Source: a virus. Taken from it: a stretch of 54,530 nt of DNA. Location of the stretch: the IMG/VR virus record IMGVR_UViG_3300046530_000360, positions 1 through 54,530 of that record; one strand, 5' to 3'. This document shows, in pieces, positions 28,502 to 36,551 of this stretch; the first letter of the stretch is position 1; each line of letters begins with the position of its first letter. The notes under the pieces are model-generated. The model was not told the DNA's origin. It worked only from the letters and a program-made list of their open reading frames with translations, and searched no databases. The position numbers and the translations under genes are program-made.

Positions 28502-29986
28502 ATGAAGCCCGAGCACTTGAAGCTGCTCCGGGATAAGCGTTGGAGGCTGAACAATCTCTACTTCATCACGGACAAGCAGGGCAAGAAGGTCCGCTTCCGG
28601 ATGACGAACGAGCAGGTCGAGTACTTCGACGGGCTGCACACCCGCAACATCATCCTCAAGGCTCGGCAGCTCGGCTTCACCACTGAGTGCTGCATCATCC
28701 AGCTGGACGCCGCGCTGTTCGAGTCTGCCAAGTGTGCGCTGATTGCTCACACCCTGAACGACGCCAAGCGCCTGTTCCGGGAGAAGGTGAAGTACGCCTA
28801 CGACAACCTGCCGGTCGAGATCCGCAAGGCCAACCCGGCGCGCAATGACGCGTCCGGTGAGTTGGTGTTCAGCAAAGGCGGCTCGATCTACGTGTCCACG
28901 TCCTTCCGGGGCGGCACGCTGCGCTACCTGCACGTGTCCGAGTTCGGGAAGATCTGCGCCAAGTTCCCGCACAAGGCCCGTGAGATCGTCACTGGCGCCT
29001 TTGAGGCGGTGGCCACCGACTGCTTTGTCACGATCGAATCGACGGCAGAGGGACGGGCGGGTTACTTCTTCGACTACTCGCAGAGTGCCGAAAAGCAACA
29101 GCTATCCGGCGTGCCCCTTGGCTTGCTGGACTGGAAGTTCTTCTTCTTCAGTTGGTGGAAGAACAAAGAATACTGGCTTGACCCTGCCAATGTGGTCATC
29201 CCGCAGCGCCTGACCGACTACTTCAATGAGCTGCACGCCAAGCACGGTATCGTCACCAACGACGGCCAGCGCGCCTGGTACGCCGCCAAGGAGAAATCCC
29301 TCGGCGACGACATGAAGCGGGAATACCCGTCGATCCCGGCGGAAGCGTTCCAGCAGTCGGTCGAGGGCGCCTACTACGCCAAGCAGTTCGCCAAGCTCTA
29401 TGCCAACAAGCGCATAGGGGTTGTGCCGGACAACAGCCATTTGCCTGTGATGACCTTCTGGGACATTGGCGTCGGCGACTCCACGGCCATCTGGTTCGTG
29501 CGTCAGGTCGGCACCGAATACCACGTCATCGACTACTACGAGAACTCCGGCGAAGGTCTGCGGCATTACATGAAGGTGCTCAAGGACAAGGGTTACACCT
29601 ACTCCGAGCACTGGGGGCCGCACGACATCGAGAACCGCGAGTTCGGCAGTGATGCCAAGAGCCGCAAAGACATCGCCAAAGAGGGCTATGTGATCGATGG
29701 CGATAAGTACTCCATCCGGTTCCAGGTCGTGCCCAAGACAGCCGTTGATACCGGCATTGAAGCGGCGCGGGAGATCCTGCCGCTCTGCGTGTTCGATGAG
29801 TCCAAGTGCGAGGAAGGCATAGGGCACCTCGAGAACTACCGCAAGGAGTGGGACGAGAACCGCGGCTGCTGGAAGGACAAGCCACTCCACGACCGCACCT
29901 CTCACGGCTCCGACGCCTTCAGATACTTCGCCGTAGCGAAGACCAAGCGTGTACGCACCGCATCCACCGCACCTCTGAGAATCTGA
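28502..29986 (+). CDS. terL: Terminase large subunit
   Basis: 494 aa. ATP-driven DNA packaging motor and nuclease. ATPase domain: adenine-binding/Walker A-like region around NIILKARQLGFTTECC, Walker B around YLHVSEFGKIC, coupling TIESTAEGR. Nuclease domain: TFWDIGVGDSTAIWF, HWGPHDIENREFG and DKPLHDRTSHGSDAFRY with conserved Asp/Glu/His. Matches the Terminase_6 layout and normal length. Confidence 0.95.
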   Translation: MKPEHLKLLRDKRWRLNNLYFITDKQGKKVRFRMTNEQVEYFDGLHTRNIILKARQLGFTTECCIIQLDAALFESAKCALIAHTLNDAKRLFREKVKYAYDNLPVEIRKANPARNDASGELVFSKGGSIYVSTSFRGGTLRYLHVSEFGKICAKFPHKAREIVTGAFEAVATDCFVTIESTAEGRAGYFFDYSQSAEKQQLSGVPLGLLDWKFFFFSWWKNKEYWLDPANVVIPQRLTDYFNELHAKHGIVTNDGQRAWYAAKEKSLGDDMKREYPSIPAEAFQQSVEGAYYAKQFAKLYANKRIGVVPDNSHLPVMTFWDIGVGDSTAIWFVRQVGTEYHVIDYYENSGEGLRHYMKVLKDKGYTYSEHWGPHDIENREFGSDAKSRKDIAKEGYVIDGDKYSIRFQVVPKTAVDTGIEAAREILPLCVFDESKCEEGIGHLENYRKEWDENRGCWKDKPLHDRTSHGSDAFRYFAVAKTKRVRTASTAPLRI

Positions 29987-29988
29987 CT

Positions 29989-31383
29989 ATGTCTGACGAC
30001 CCAAGCAAAACGCTGCCGGCAGTGGACGCCATGCGCGAAGACTGGGCCATCGTCGATCCTTTGATGGGCGGCACCCGGGCGATGCGCGAGGCGGGTGAGG
30101 CGCTGCTGCCGAAGTGGCCGAAGGAAGAAGACTGCGATTACCGCAATCGCAAGAACCTCTCAACTCTGCTACCTGCCTACAGCGAGACGGTCAAGAACAT
30201 GACCGGCCGCGTGTTCGCCGAGCCAATCGTGCTGGGTGAGGACGTGCCAAAGCCGATTGAGGCTTACACCGAGAACTTCGACCGCCAGGGCAACAACCTG
30301 CAGGTCTGGACTCAGTCGTTCTTCACTCAGGCGCTGTCGCATGGCCTGTGCCACGTTCTGGTTGAGTACCCGAAGACGACCGACGCCGAAGGCAATCCGA
30401 CAATTGTCACCAAGGCTGACGAGCAGGCCGCCAGGGTTCGCCCGTACGTGGTCATGATTCGCCCGCAGCAGGTGATTGGCTGGCGTTCCAGTTCCGCCGA
30501 TGGTGAGCACGTTCTGACCCAATTTCGCTACATGGAGTCGGTCGAAGAGGACGACGGCGCCTTCGGTATCAAGTGCGTCGACCAGATCCGCGTGCTCGAG
30601 CCCGGCAAATGGTCGGTTTACCGGAAGAAGGAAGCCGCAAACAAGCAGACCGAGTGGATGCTGCACGACGAGGGTGTTAATTCCCTCCAGCACATCCCGC
30701 TGTCGACCCTGTACACCGGCCGCACGGGTTACATGACCGCGAAGCCGCCGCTGCTCGAACTGGCCCACCTCAACGTCAAGCACTGGCAGTCGCAGAGCGA
30801 TCAGGACAACATCCTGCACGTTGCCCGGGTGCCGATGCTCGCCATCATCGGCATTGATGACGACAGCTGGGAGCTGAAGGTCGGTACCGCGTCCGCCACC
30901 AAGCTGCCGAAAGACGGCGACATGAAGTGGGTGGAGCACACTGGTAAGTCCATCGAAGCTGGCCAGGCTTCACTGACCGACCTTGAAGACCAGATGCGGA
31001 TCGCCGGCGCCAAGCTGCTCCAGAAGGAGAAGCAGGCGGTGAAGACCGCGACCCAGGCTGAGGATGAGGCTGCTCAGGAGCTGAGCCCGCTCCAGACCAT
31101 GGCCGGCCAACTCGAAGACACCATCGACCAGGTGCTCCAGTTCTTCGCCGAGTTCACCGGCGAGAAGGAGGGCGGCCACATCCAGATCAATGGCAACTTC
31201 GACTCGGACTTCATCCCGGAAACGACGCTGCCGCTGCTGCTCAACCTTGCCACACAGGGAAAGATCTCCGACGAGACCTTGTTCTCCGAGCTCCAGCGTC
31301 GAAACGTGGTGTCGCAGGACATCGAATGGGCAGAGGAACAGGCCCGAATCGCAACGCAAGGCCCAGCCCTCGGGACAATCTAA
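29989..31383 (+). CDS. Portal protein, DUF4055 type
   Basis: 464 aa from ATG 29989. YRNRKNLSTLLPAYSETVKN, FFTQALSHGLCHVLVEYPKT, and the C-terminal helical segment (AGAKLLQKEKQAVKTATQAE) match DUF4055 portal proteins, which form the dodecameric DNA gate at the head vertex. It lies directly after terL, before the head-morphogenesis gene. The earlier in-frame start at 29806 overlaps terL and is rejected. Confidence 0.88.
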   Translation: MSDDPSKTLPAVDAMREDWAIVDPLMGGTRAMREAGEALLPKWPKEEDCDYRNRKNLSTLLPAYSETVKNMTGRVFAEPIVLGEDVPKPIEAYTENFDRQGNNLQVWTQSFFTQALSHGLCHVLVEYPKTTDAEGNPTIVTKADEQAARVRPYVVMIRPQQVIGWRSSSADGEHVLTQFRYMESVEEDDGAFGIKCVDQIRVLEPGKWSVYRKKEAANKQTEWMLHDEGVNSLQHIPLSTLYTGRTGYMTAKPPLLELAHLNVKHWQSQSDQDNILHVARVPMLAIIGIDDDSWELKVGTASATKLPKDGDMKWVEHTGKSIEAGQASLTDLEDQMRIAGAKLLQKEKQAVKTATQAEDEAAQELSPLQTMAGQLEDTIDQVLQFFAEFTGEKEGGHIQINGNFDSDFIPETTLPLLLNLATQGKISDETLFSELQRRNVVSQDIEWAEEQARIATQGPALGTI

Positions 31384-32499
31384 ATGCCAACCGTCAACCA
31401 AGTCCTCGAAGACGAGCAGATCGCGCACGCGGTCGATCTCGAAAAGTACAAGGTTGGCGTGGTCCGGCGGATCATTGCGCTGCTGAACCGGTCGGATGCC
31501 GATCTTTCGGCGGCCTTGGCTGCTGCACTGGAGCGCTTGCCGGCTGAGTCCTTCACCGTCGAGCGCCTGGAGCTGCTGCTGGATCAGGTCCGGCTGATCA
31601 ACAGTCAGGCCTATGCCTCTGTGGCCCAAGCGCTACAGGATGACCTGAAGGAGTTGGCAGGCTACGAGGTGAGCTGGCAGCAGGCGCTGTTCGAGAAGGC
31701 CATTCCCGAGCCGGTGCTGGTCCGCTTCCCGATTGCCAGTGTCAGCGCCGATCAGGCCTATGCAGCGGCGCTTTCCCGCCCATTCCAAGGCCGCTTGCTG
31801 CGCAACTGGGGTGAAGAGATCGCCGCCGACCGGATGGTCAAGGTCCGCAACGCCATCCGCACCGGCTACCTAGAAGGCAAGACAACCGACCAGATCATCC
31901 GCAGCATTCGTGGCTCTCGGGCTACGGGATACGCTGATGGGTTCCTTGAGCGTCCCCGCAAAGACCTTGCGGCGGTCGTCAGGACGGCTGTGAGCCATAC
32001 TGCGGCGACTGCGCGGGATGAGTTCAACAAGGCCAACGACGAGATCCTCAAGGCCGAGCGCTGGGTGTCCACGCTCGACAACAAGACATCGCCGATGTGC
32101 CGCATCCGCGACCAGCTTCAGTACACCGTCAATACGCATAAGCCGATCGGTCACAAGGTGCCTTGGCTGCAAGGACCGGGCAAGATCCACTGGTGCTGCC
32201 GGTCGACGTCGGCGGCGGTAACCAAGAGTTGGAAAGAGTTGGGCATGAACATCAACGAGATGACCCCAGCCCAGCGCGCCAGCATGGACGGCCAGGTCCC
32301 GGCGAACACCACCTACAGCGAATGGCTCAACCGCCAGTCGGACGCCCGCAAGATCGAGGTGCTCGGCCCGGCGCGCTATCAGCTGCTGAAGGATGGCAAG
32401 CTGGACCTGGAGGACTTCTATTCGCCTACGGGGGAATGGCTTACGTTAGACGCCATGAAGCAGCGTGATGCAGCAGCATTTGCTAAGATCGCAGCATGA
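31384..32499 (+). CDS. Head morphogenesis protein (Mu F/SPP1 gp7-like)
   Basis: 371 aa. The conserved C-terminal minor-head motif is present: VVRTAVSHTAATARDEFNKA, RWVSTLDNKTSPMCRIRD, then PGKIHWCCRST. The Cys and His residues of this block may bind metal. It follows the portal gene with no gap and would be a minor capsid or ejected protein. Confidence 0.88.
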   Translation: MPTVNQVLEDEQIAHAVDLEKYKVGVVRRIIALLNRSDADLSAALAAALERLPAESFTVERLELLLDQVRLINSQAYASVAQALQDDLKELAGYEVSWQQALFEKAIPEPVLVRFPIASVSADQAYAAALSRPFQGRLLRNWGEEIAADRMVKVRNAIRTGYLEGKTTDQIIRSIRGSRATGYADGFLERPRKDLAAVVRTAVSHTAATARDEFNKANDEILKAERWVSTLDNKTSPMCRIRDQLQYTVNTHKPIGHKVPWLQGPGKIHWCCRSTSAAVTKSWKELGMNINEMTPAQRASMDGQVPANTTYSEWLNRQSDARKIEVLGPARYQLLKDGKLDLEDFYSPTGEWLTLDAMKQRDAAAFAKIAA

Positions 32500-32744
32500 C
32501 CGACAAGCCCCGCTTCCACGTAATCGACGGCACCGCTCCACCGGATACCCCGGCCGAGCAGGTGCGCCGTCGTGTGCGTGCCATGCCGAAGCCTGAGGCA
32601 ATGGCTCAGTGCCATCGCTGCGGCGGGCGCGAGGTCATTGAAAGCAAGATCGGCGTCCTGATGAAGAACGGCAAGCCAACTGGCGGGACGAAGGTTCTGC
32701 TTTGCGTTGGGTGCCTACTCAAAGGCGAGCGCGTCACGCTGTAG
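32496..32744 (+). CDS. Small zinc-ribbon protein
   Basis: 82 aa with CHRCGGREVIESKIG and LLCVGCLLKGE, a CxxC pair set typical of a zinc ribbon. Starts ATGA with the previous stop. Two terminators follow, so it closes a transcription unit or allows only partial readthrough. Function unknown. Confidence 0.7.
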   Translation: MTDKPRFHVIDGTAPPDTPAEQVRRRVRAMPKPEAMAQCHRCGGREVIESKIGVLMKNGKPTGGTKVLLCVGCLLKGERVTL

Positions 32745-32765
32745 CGTCACGAAACGAATTCAAAC

Positions 32766-32792
32766 AGCCCTGGCATCCGCTGGGGCTTTTTT
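32766..32792 (+). terminator. Terminator before the scaffold/coat unit (1)
   Basis: AGCCC-TGGCATCCGCTG-GGGCTTTTTT. Confidence 0.75.
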
Positions 32793-32811
32793 ATGCCCGC
32801 GATTCACACAG

Positions 32812-32835
32812 GCCTCGTCAATGACGGGGCTTTTT
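32812..32835 (+). terminator. Terminator before the scaffold/coat unit (2)
   Basis: GCCTCGTC-AAT-GACGGGGC-TTTTT. Tandem with the preceding one; an antiterminated polymerase is expected to pass both. Confidence 0.75.
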
Positions 32836-32874
32836 ATTGCCGCCAGGCGGCCAACAGACCCTAGGGGTTAGCAG

Positions 32875-33642
32875 ATGTTTATTTTCGGCAAGTGGTATCC
32901 GCTGATGGCGGAAGAAGGCGGCAGTGAAGGCGGCAACGGCGGTGGTGGCGGTCAAGCACCGGAGATCACTCCAGAGCTTCAGGCAATCATCGACGCTCGC
33001 GTTGGTGAAGCTGTAAACGGTCTGAAGACCAAGAACTCCGAACTGCTGGGCAAGCTGAAAACCGCCGGCGACCAACTCAAGACCTTTGACGGCATCGATC
33101 CAGAAGCTGTCCGAGGGATCCTGTCGAAGTTCGCCAATGACGAAGAAGCTGGCCTGATCGCTGCCGGGAAACTGGACGAAGTGCTGGACAAGCGCACCAC
33201 GCGCATGAAGGCAGGCTTCGAGCAGGAAACCGCCAAAGAACGTGCCGCACGCGAAGCTGCCGAGACCCGGGCTGACAAGTTCAGTCGCCGAGTCCTTGAA
33301 AACGGCATTCGTGCAGAAGCTACCGCTGCTGGCCTCCACCAGTACGCAATCGATGACGCGCTGCTCCGTGCCAGTGCGACCTTCAAGCTCGACGACGAGG
33401 GCAACCCTGTCGCCGTAGAAGACGCATTCGGCAAGGACGGCAAGCCGCTGACGCTCAAGGAGTGGTTCAGCGACATGAAAGAAAAGGCTCCGCACTGGTT
33501 CCCAGCCAACGCCAATGGCGGTGGTGCGCAACACAGCAACACGAACCCCGGCGCCAAGACCATGAAACGAACCCAATACGAAGCCTTGAGCCCCCTCGAT
33601 CAGCGAGCGGCGATCCAGGCAAAAATCAAGATTGTCGATTAA
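32875..33642 (+). CDS. Head scaffolding protein
   Basis: 255 aa. A Gly-rich start (GGSEGGNGGGGGQAPEITPE), long charged helices (LKTKNSELLGKLKTAGDQLK, QETAKERAAREAAETRADKF) and a C-terminal region ending DQRAAIQAKIKIVD. Acidic helical proteins directly before the coat gene are capsid scaffolds. ATG 32875 is used; ATG 32905 (MAEEGG) is an alternative. Confidence 0.75.
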   Translation: MFIFGKWYPLMAEEGGSEGGNGGGGGQAPEITPELQAIIDARVGEAVNGLKTKNSELLGKLKTAGDQLKTFDGIDPEAVRGILSKFANDEEAGLIAAGKLDEVLDKRTTRMKAGFEQETAKERAAREAAETRADKFSRRVLENGIRAEATAAGLHQYAIDDALLRASATFKLDDEGNPVAVEDAFGKDGKPLTLKEWFSDMKEKAPHWFPANANGGGAQHSNTNPGAKTMKRTQYEALSPLDQRAAIQAKIKIVD

Positions 33643-33655
33643 GAGGTAGTACCGC

Positions 33656-34828
33656 ATGGGCACTTTGACCCTTACCAGTCTGATCCCTTCCATTCAGGAA
33701 GCGATGGACGTTGTATCCCGCGAGCTGGTCGGCTTCATCCCGGCCGTATCCCGCGACTCGACTGCAGAGCGTGCAGCTGTCGGCCAAGCCGTCGTTTCGC
33801 CAGTGGTTGGCGCAATGGCTGCTGAAGACCTGGTTCCTGCGGCTTACGCTGCCGATACCCCGAACCAGACCATCGGCAACGTGCAGATGACCATCAGCAA
33901 GGCGCGGTCGGTTCCGTTCGGCATCACTGGTGAGGAGACTCTGGGCCTGCGTAACGCCGGCACCCTGGGTGACATCAACGCCCAGCGTATTGCCCAGGCC
34001 ATCCGCACGCTGACCAACGAAGTCGAAGGCGACCTCGCTGCGCTACACATCAACACCTCGCGTGCCTATGGCACCGCCGGCACCACTCCGTTCGGCACCG
34101 CTGGCGACCTGACCGACTTCTCCCTGGCTCGCAAGATCCTGGACGACAACGGTGCTCCGCAGAGCGATATGCACATGGTCCTCGGCGGCGCAGCTGTTGC
34201 GAACATCCGCGGCAAGATGTCCACCCTGTTCCAGACCAACACCGGCGGCGCTCAGTCCGAAGCCCTGTTGCGTCAGGGTGCTCTGGGTGAATACCAGGGC
34301 ATGCTGCTGCACAACTCGGCGCAGGTGCGTGAAGGCGTTGCTGTGGGTACTGGCGCTTCTGCCACCACCAACGCTGCCGGTTACGCCGTTGGCGCGACCG
34401 TCATCACTTTGGCCTCGGCAGGTACTGGCACCATCATCGCTGGCGACATCATCACCTTCGCGGGCGACACCAACAAGTACGTGGTCGCCTCTGGTGACAC
34501 CGACGTCTCCAACGGAGGCACCATCACCATTGCCGAGCCTGGCCTGCGCGTTGCAATGAGCGCTGCCGCCAAGGCGATCACCGTGGTTGCTGCCGCCACC
34601 CGCAACATGTTCTTCCACCGCTCGGCCATCCAGCTGGCAACCCGCGCTCCTGCGATGCCAGACGGCGGCGACGCTGCAGACGACGTGATGTTGGTGACCG
34701 ACCCTGTGTCGGGCCTGACCTACGAGTTCGCGATCTACAAGCAGAAACGCCAAGTGCGCTACGAGATCAACCTGGCTTGGGGCGTGAAAATGATCGCTCC
34801 TCGCCACTCGGGCATCCTGCTGGGCTAA
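33656..34828 (+). CDS. Major capsid protein, P22 gene 5-like
   Basis: 390 aa. SIQEAMDVVSRELVGFIPAV, VPAAYAADTPNQTIGNVQM and DMHMVLGGAAVANIRGKMST are typical of P22-type coat proteins (HK97 fold with an inserted I domain). The Thr/Ala/Gly-rich segment about residues 225-300 is the probable I-domain insertion. The C-terminus (VRYEINLAWGVKMIAPRHSG) fits the P-domain end. No N-terminal prohead protease target is evident, as expected when a scaffold is used. Confidence 0.88.
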   Translation: MGTLTLTSLIPSIQEAMDVVSRELVGFIPAVSRDSTAERAAVGQAVVSPVVGAMAAEDLVPAAYAADTPNQTIGNVQMTISKARSVPFGITGEETLGLRNAGTLGDINAQRIAQAIRTLTNEVEGDLAALHINTSRAYGTAGTTPFGTAGDLTDFSLARKILDDNGAPQSDMHMVLGGAAVANIRGKMSTLFQTNTGGAQSEALLRQGALGEYQGMLLHNSAQVREGVAVGTGASATTNAAGYAVGATVITLASAGTGTIIAGDIITFAGDTNKYVVASGDTDVSNGGTITIAEPGLRVAMSAAAKAITVVAAATRNMFFHRSAIQLATRAPAMPDGGDAADDVMLVTDPVSGLTYEFAIYKQKRQVRYEINLAWGVKMIAPRHSGILLG

Positions 34829-34835
34829 TCGGAAA

Positions 34836-34857
34836 GCCCGGGGCTTCGGCTCCGGGC
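34836..34857 (+). terminator. Hairpin after the coat gene
   Basis: GCCCGGG-GCTTCGGC-TCCGGGC with only a weak T tract. It may stabilise the 3' end of the abundant coat mRNA or reduce downstream expression. Confidence 0.55.
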
Positions 34858-34874
34858 CTTCAGTGGAGAAAGAC

Positions 34875-35213
34875 ATGCCGATCATTCAAGTACAGCCTTG
34901 GGGCAAAGACCAAGGTGATTTCGTCGAGATCAACGATTTCGACTTCGACCCTGAGATCCATAAGTTGCTGACGGATGATTCGTCTGACGGCAAGGCCAAG
35001 CTGACCGCAGCTGAACTCAAGGCCAAGCTGACCGAGCTGAACATCGAATTCAAAGGCAATGCATCGAGAGACGCATTGCAGGCGCAGCTGGATGCTCATG
35101 ATGCCGCCGAAGCTGTTTTGGCACTCAAGGCCGCATTGACCGAGAAGGGCATCACCTTCGAAGACGGTGCGACTCAGGAAGAACTGCAAGCACTGCTCGA
35201 CGCAGCGGAGTAA
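34875..35213 (+). CDS. Small head protein with HeH/SAP-like motif
   Basis: 112 aa from ATG 34875 (GTGGAGAA upstream). Acidic N-terminus; then two copies of a helix-extended-loop-helix pattern (TAAELKAKLTELNIEFKGNA and LKAALTEKGITFEDGATQEE). In other phages such proteins sit between coat and connector genes, often as decoration or DNA-binding components. Role uncertain. Confidence 0.6.
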   Translation: MPIIQVQPWGKDQGDFVEINDFDFDPEIHKLLTDDSSDGKAKLTAAELKAKLTELNIEFKGNASRDALQAQLDAHDAAEAVLALKAALTEKGITFEDGATQEELQALLDAAE

Positions 35214-35216
35214 CCC

Positions 35217-35714
35217 ATGGCTCTCGTCATCGAAACCGGTTTGATCGTTCCAGGTGCCGAGAGTTTTGCCACGGCTGCCGAACTGGTCGCCTATGCCACG
35301 AACTTCAGTCGGGTGATTCCGGCTGATACGCCTTCGCAGGAAGCCTTGCTGCGCCGCGCCGCGCTTGAGATGAGCGCGAAGCCATGGAAGGGTCACACGG
35401 TGAGCCCGATCCAGACGCTGGCGTGGCCTCGGTATGAAGTCAGCCTGAACAAGTGGCTGCTGCCGTCCAATGCGATTCCGGCGCAGATTAAAGCCGGGCA
35501 GATGGCCTTGGCCACCGAGATCCATGCTGATGATCTGGCGCCGCCTGAGCTGAAGAAGGGCGCCGTCGTCAAGGACGTGGTAGTGGGTGCGGTAGAGCGC
35601 CAATACGCGACCGCAGCGCCGAATATCGCCAAGGCCGCCGCGATTCGCCAGTCCTACGCCCAGTTCGCCGGGCTCCTTGAATCGTCCAGCCAGATCAGCT
35701 TGCGGAGGTCCTAA
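35217..35714 (+). CDS. Head-tail connector protein, DnaT-like/gp6-like
   Basis: 165 aa. GAESFATAAELVAYATNFSR, EALLRRAALEMSAKPWKGH, PIQTLAWPRYEV and IPAQIKAGQMALATEIH fit the family named DnaT-like ssDNA-binding protein in phages, which are adaptor proteins at the portal. The DnaT name is historical. Confidence 0.8.
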   Translation: MALVIETGLIVPGAESFATAAELVAYATNFSRVIPADTPSQEALLRRAALEMSAKPWKGHTVSPIQTLAWPRYEVSLNKWLLPSNAIPAQIKAGQMALATEIHADDLAPPELKKGAVVKDVVVGAVERQYATAAPNIAKAAAIRQSYAQFAGLLESSSQISLRRS

Positions 35715-36115
35715 TGGCCTTTTACAACGAAATGGCAGATATGGCGCTGGAGATGATCGAGGAGTTCGGTCAGCCAGCTGTGCTGAGGTCCGCCGCCGAT
35801 GATGCCTACGATCCCGATACCGGATCCACGACTCCGGGCACGGTCACCGAACAGATTGCCAGCTGCATCGTGAGCGACTTCACGGGGCAGGAGTTCCAGA
35901 ACAACAGCCTGATCAAGCAGGGCGACAAAAAGGTCAAGATCCCAGCTCAAGGGCTGGTCGCGCCTGCACTGCTAAGCAAAGTCATCTGTGAAATTGAAGC
36001 GCCCAACATCTACGACTACTTCACCAGGCCGTATTCGACGCTGACCGTGATGAACGTCAAGGAAGTGAGCCCGGCTGGCATTCCGATCATCTACGAAATT
36101 CAAGGGAGGCGCTGA
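35714..36115 (+). CDS. Head-tail joining protein
   Basis: 133 aa. Small beta-rich protein (TEQIASCIVSDFTGQEFQ, KKVKIPAQGLVAPALLSK, YSTLTVMNVKEVSPAG). Position between the connector and tail completion genes suggests a head-closure/stopper protein. ATGA-type overlaps on both sides. Confidence 0.7.
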   Translation: MAFYNEMADMALEMIEEFGQPAVLRSAADDAYDPDTGSTTPGTVTEQIASCIVSDFTGQEFQNNSLIKQGDKKVKIPAQGLVAPALLSKVICEIEAPNIYDYFTRPYSTLTVMNVKEVSPAGIPIIYEIQGRR

Positions 36116-36543
36116 TGAGTGCTCCAACGATCGCGCCTCTTCCAGCTCCGCCGGCCCGAGCAGAAGCTCCGGCGGACTTTACGTCGAAAATGGATGCATT
36201 TGTCGCAGCGTTGCCTGACTTCGCAGTCGAGGCAAATGCCGTGGCGCAGTTCGTTGCGGGCAATGCGACTTCCAACCTGTCGGCCTGGGCCTATACGCAA
36301 GCTTTCCGAGCCGTGACGGTCACTCGTGACGCGAACGGCGCGATTGTCACGGCCGATATCGTTTGGCCTGACGGAACTGCTGGCGTGTTCACGACCGACG
36401 TCGCCAGCACCGCCTTCCCCGGCGCCATTGACGCATGGCACGCCACCTATGCCAGCACCCCCGCCAAGCTCATCACGCAGCCAGCGGTAACCCGCGATGC
36501 AAGCGGCGCCGTCATCGCTCAGCCAGCCATCACAATCGTATAG
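36115..36543 (+). CDS. Small protein with tail-fibre-type segments
   Basis: 142 aa. ADFTSKMDAFVAALPDFAVE resembles N-terminal segments of phage fibre proteins; the second half (AVTVTRDANGAIVTADIVWP, VTRDASGAVIAQPAITIV) is a small beta module. It immediately precedes the tailspike and may anchor or partner it. It was probably acquired together with the spike. Confidence 0.5.
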   Translation: MSAPTIAPLPAPPARAEAPADFTSKMDAFVAALPDFAVEANAVAQFVAGNATSNLSAWAYTQAFRAVTVTRDANGAIVTADIVWPDGTAGVFTTDVASTAFPGAIDAWHATYASTPAKLITQPAVTRDASGAVIAQPAITIV

Positions 36544-36551
36544 GGTGACCC

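Noticed and set aside
29102-29905. Long antisense frame in the terminase gene.
   Set aside because: Shadow of the GC-rich codon pattern of terL; no independent signals.
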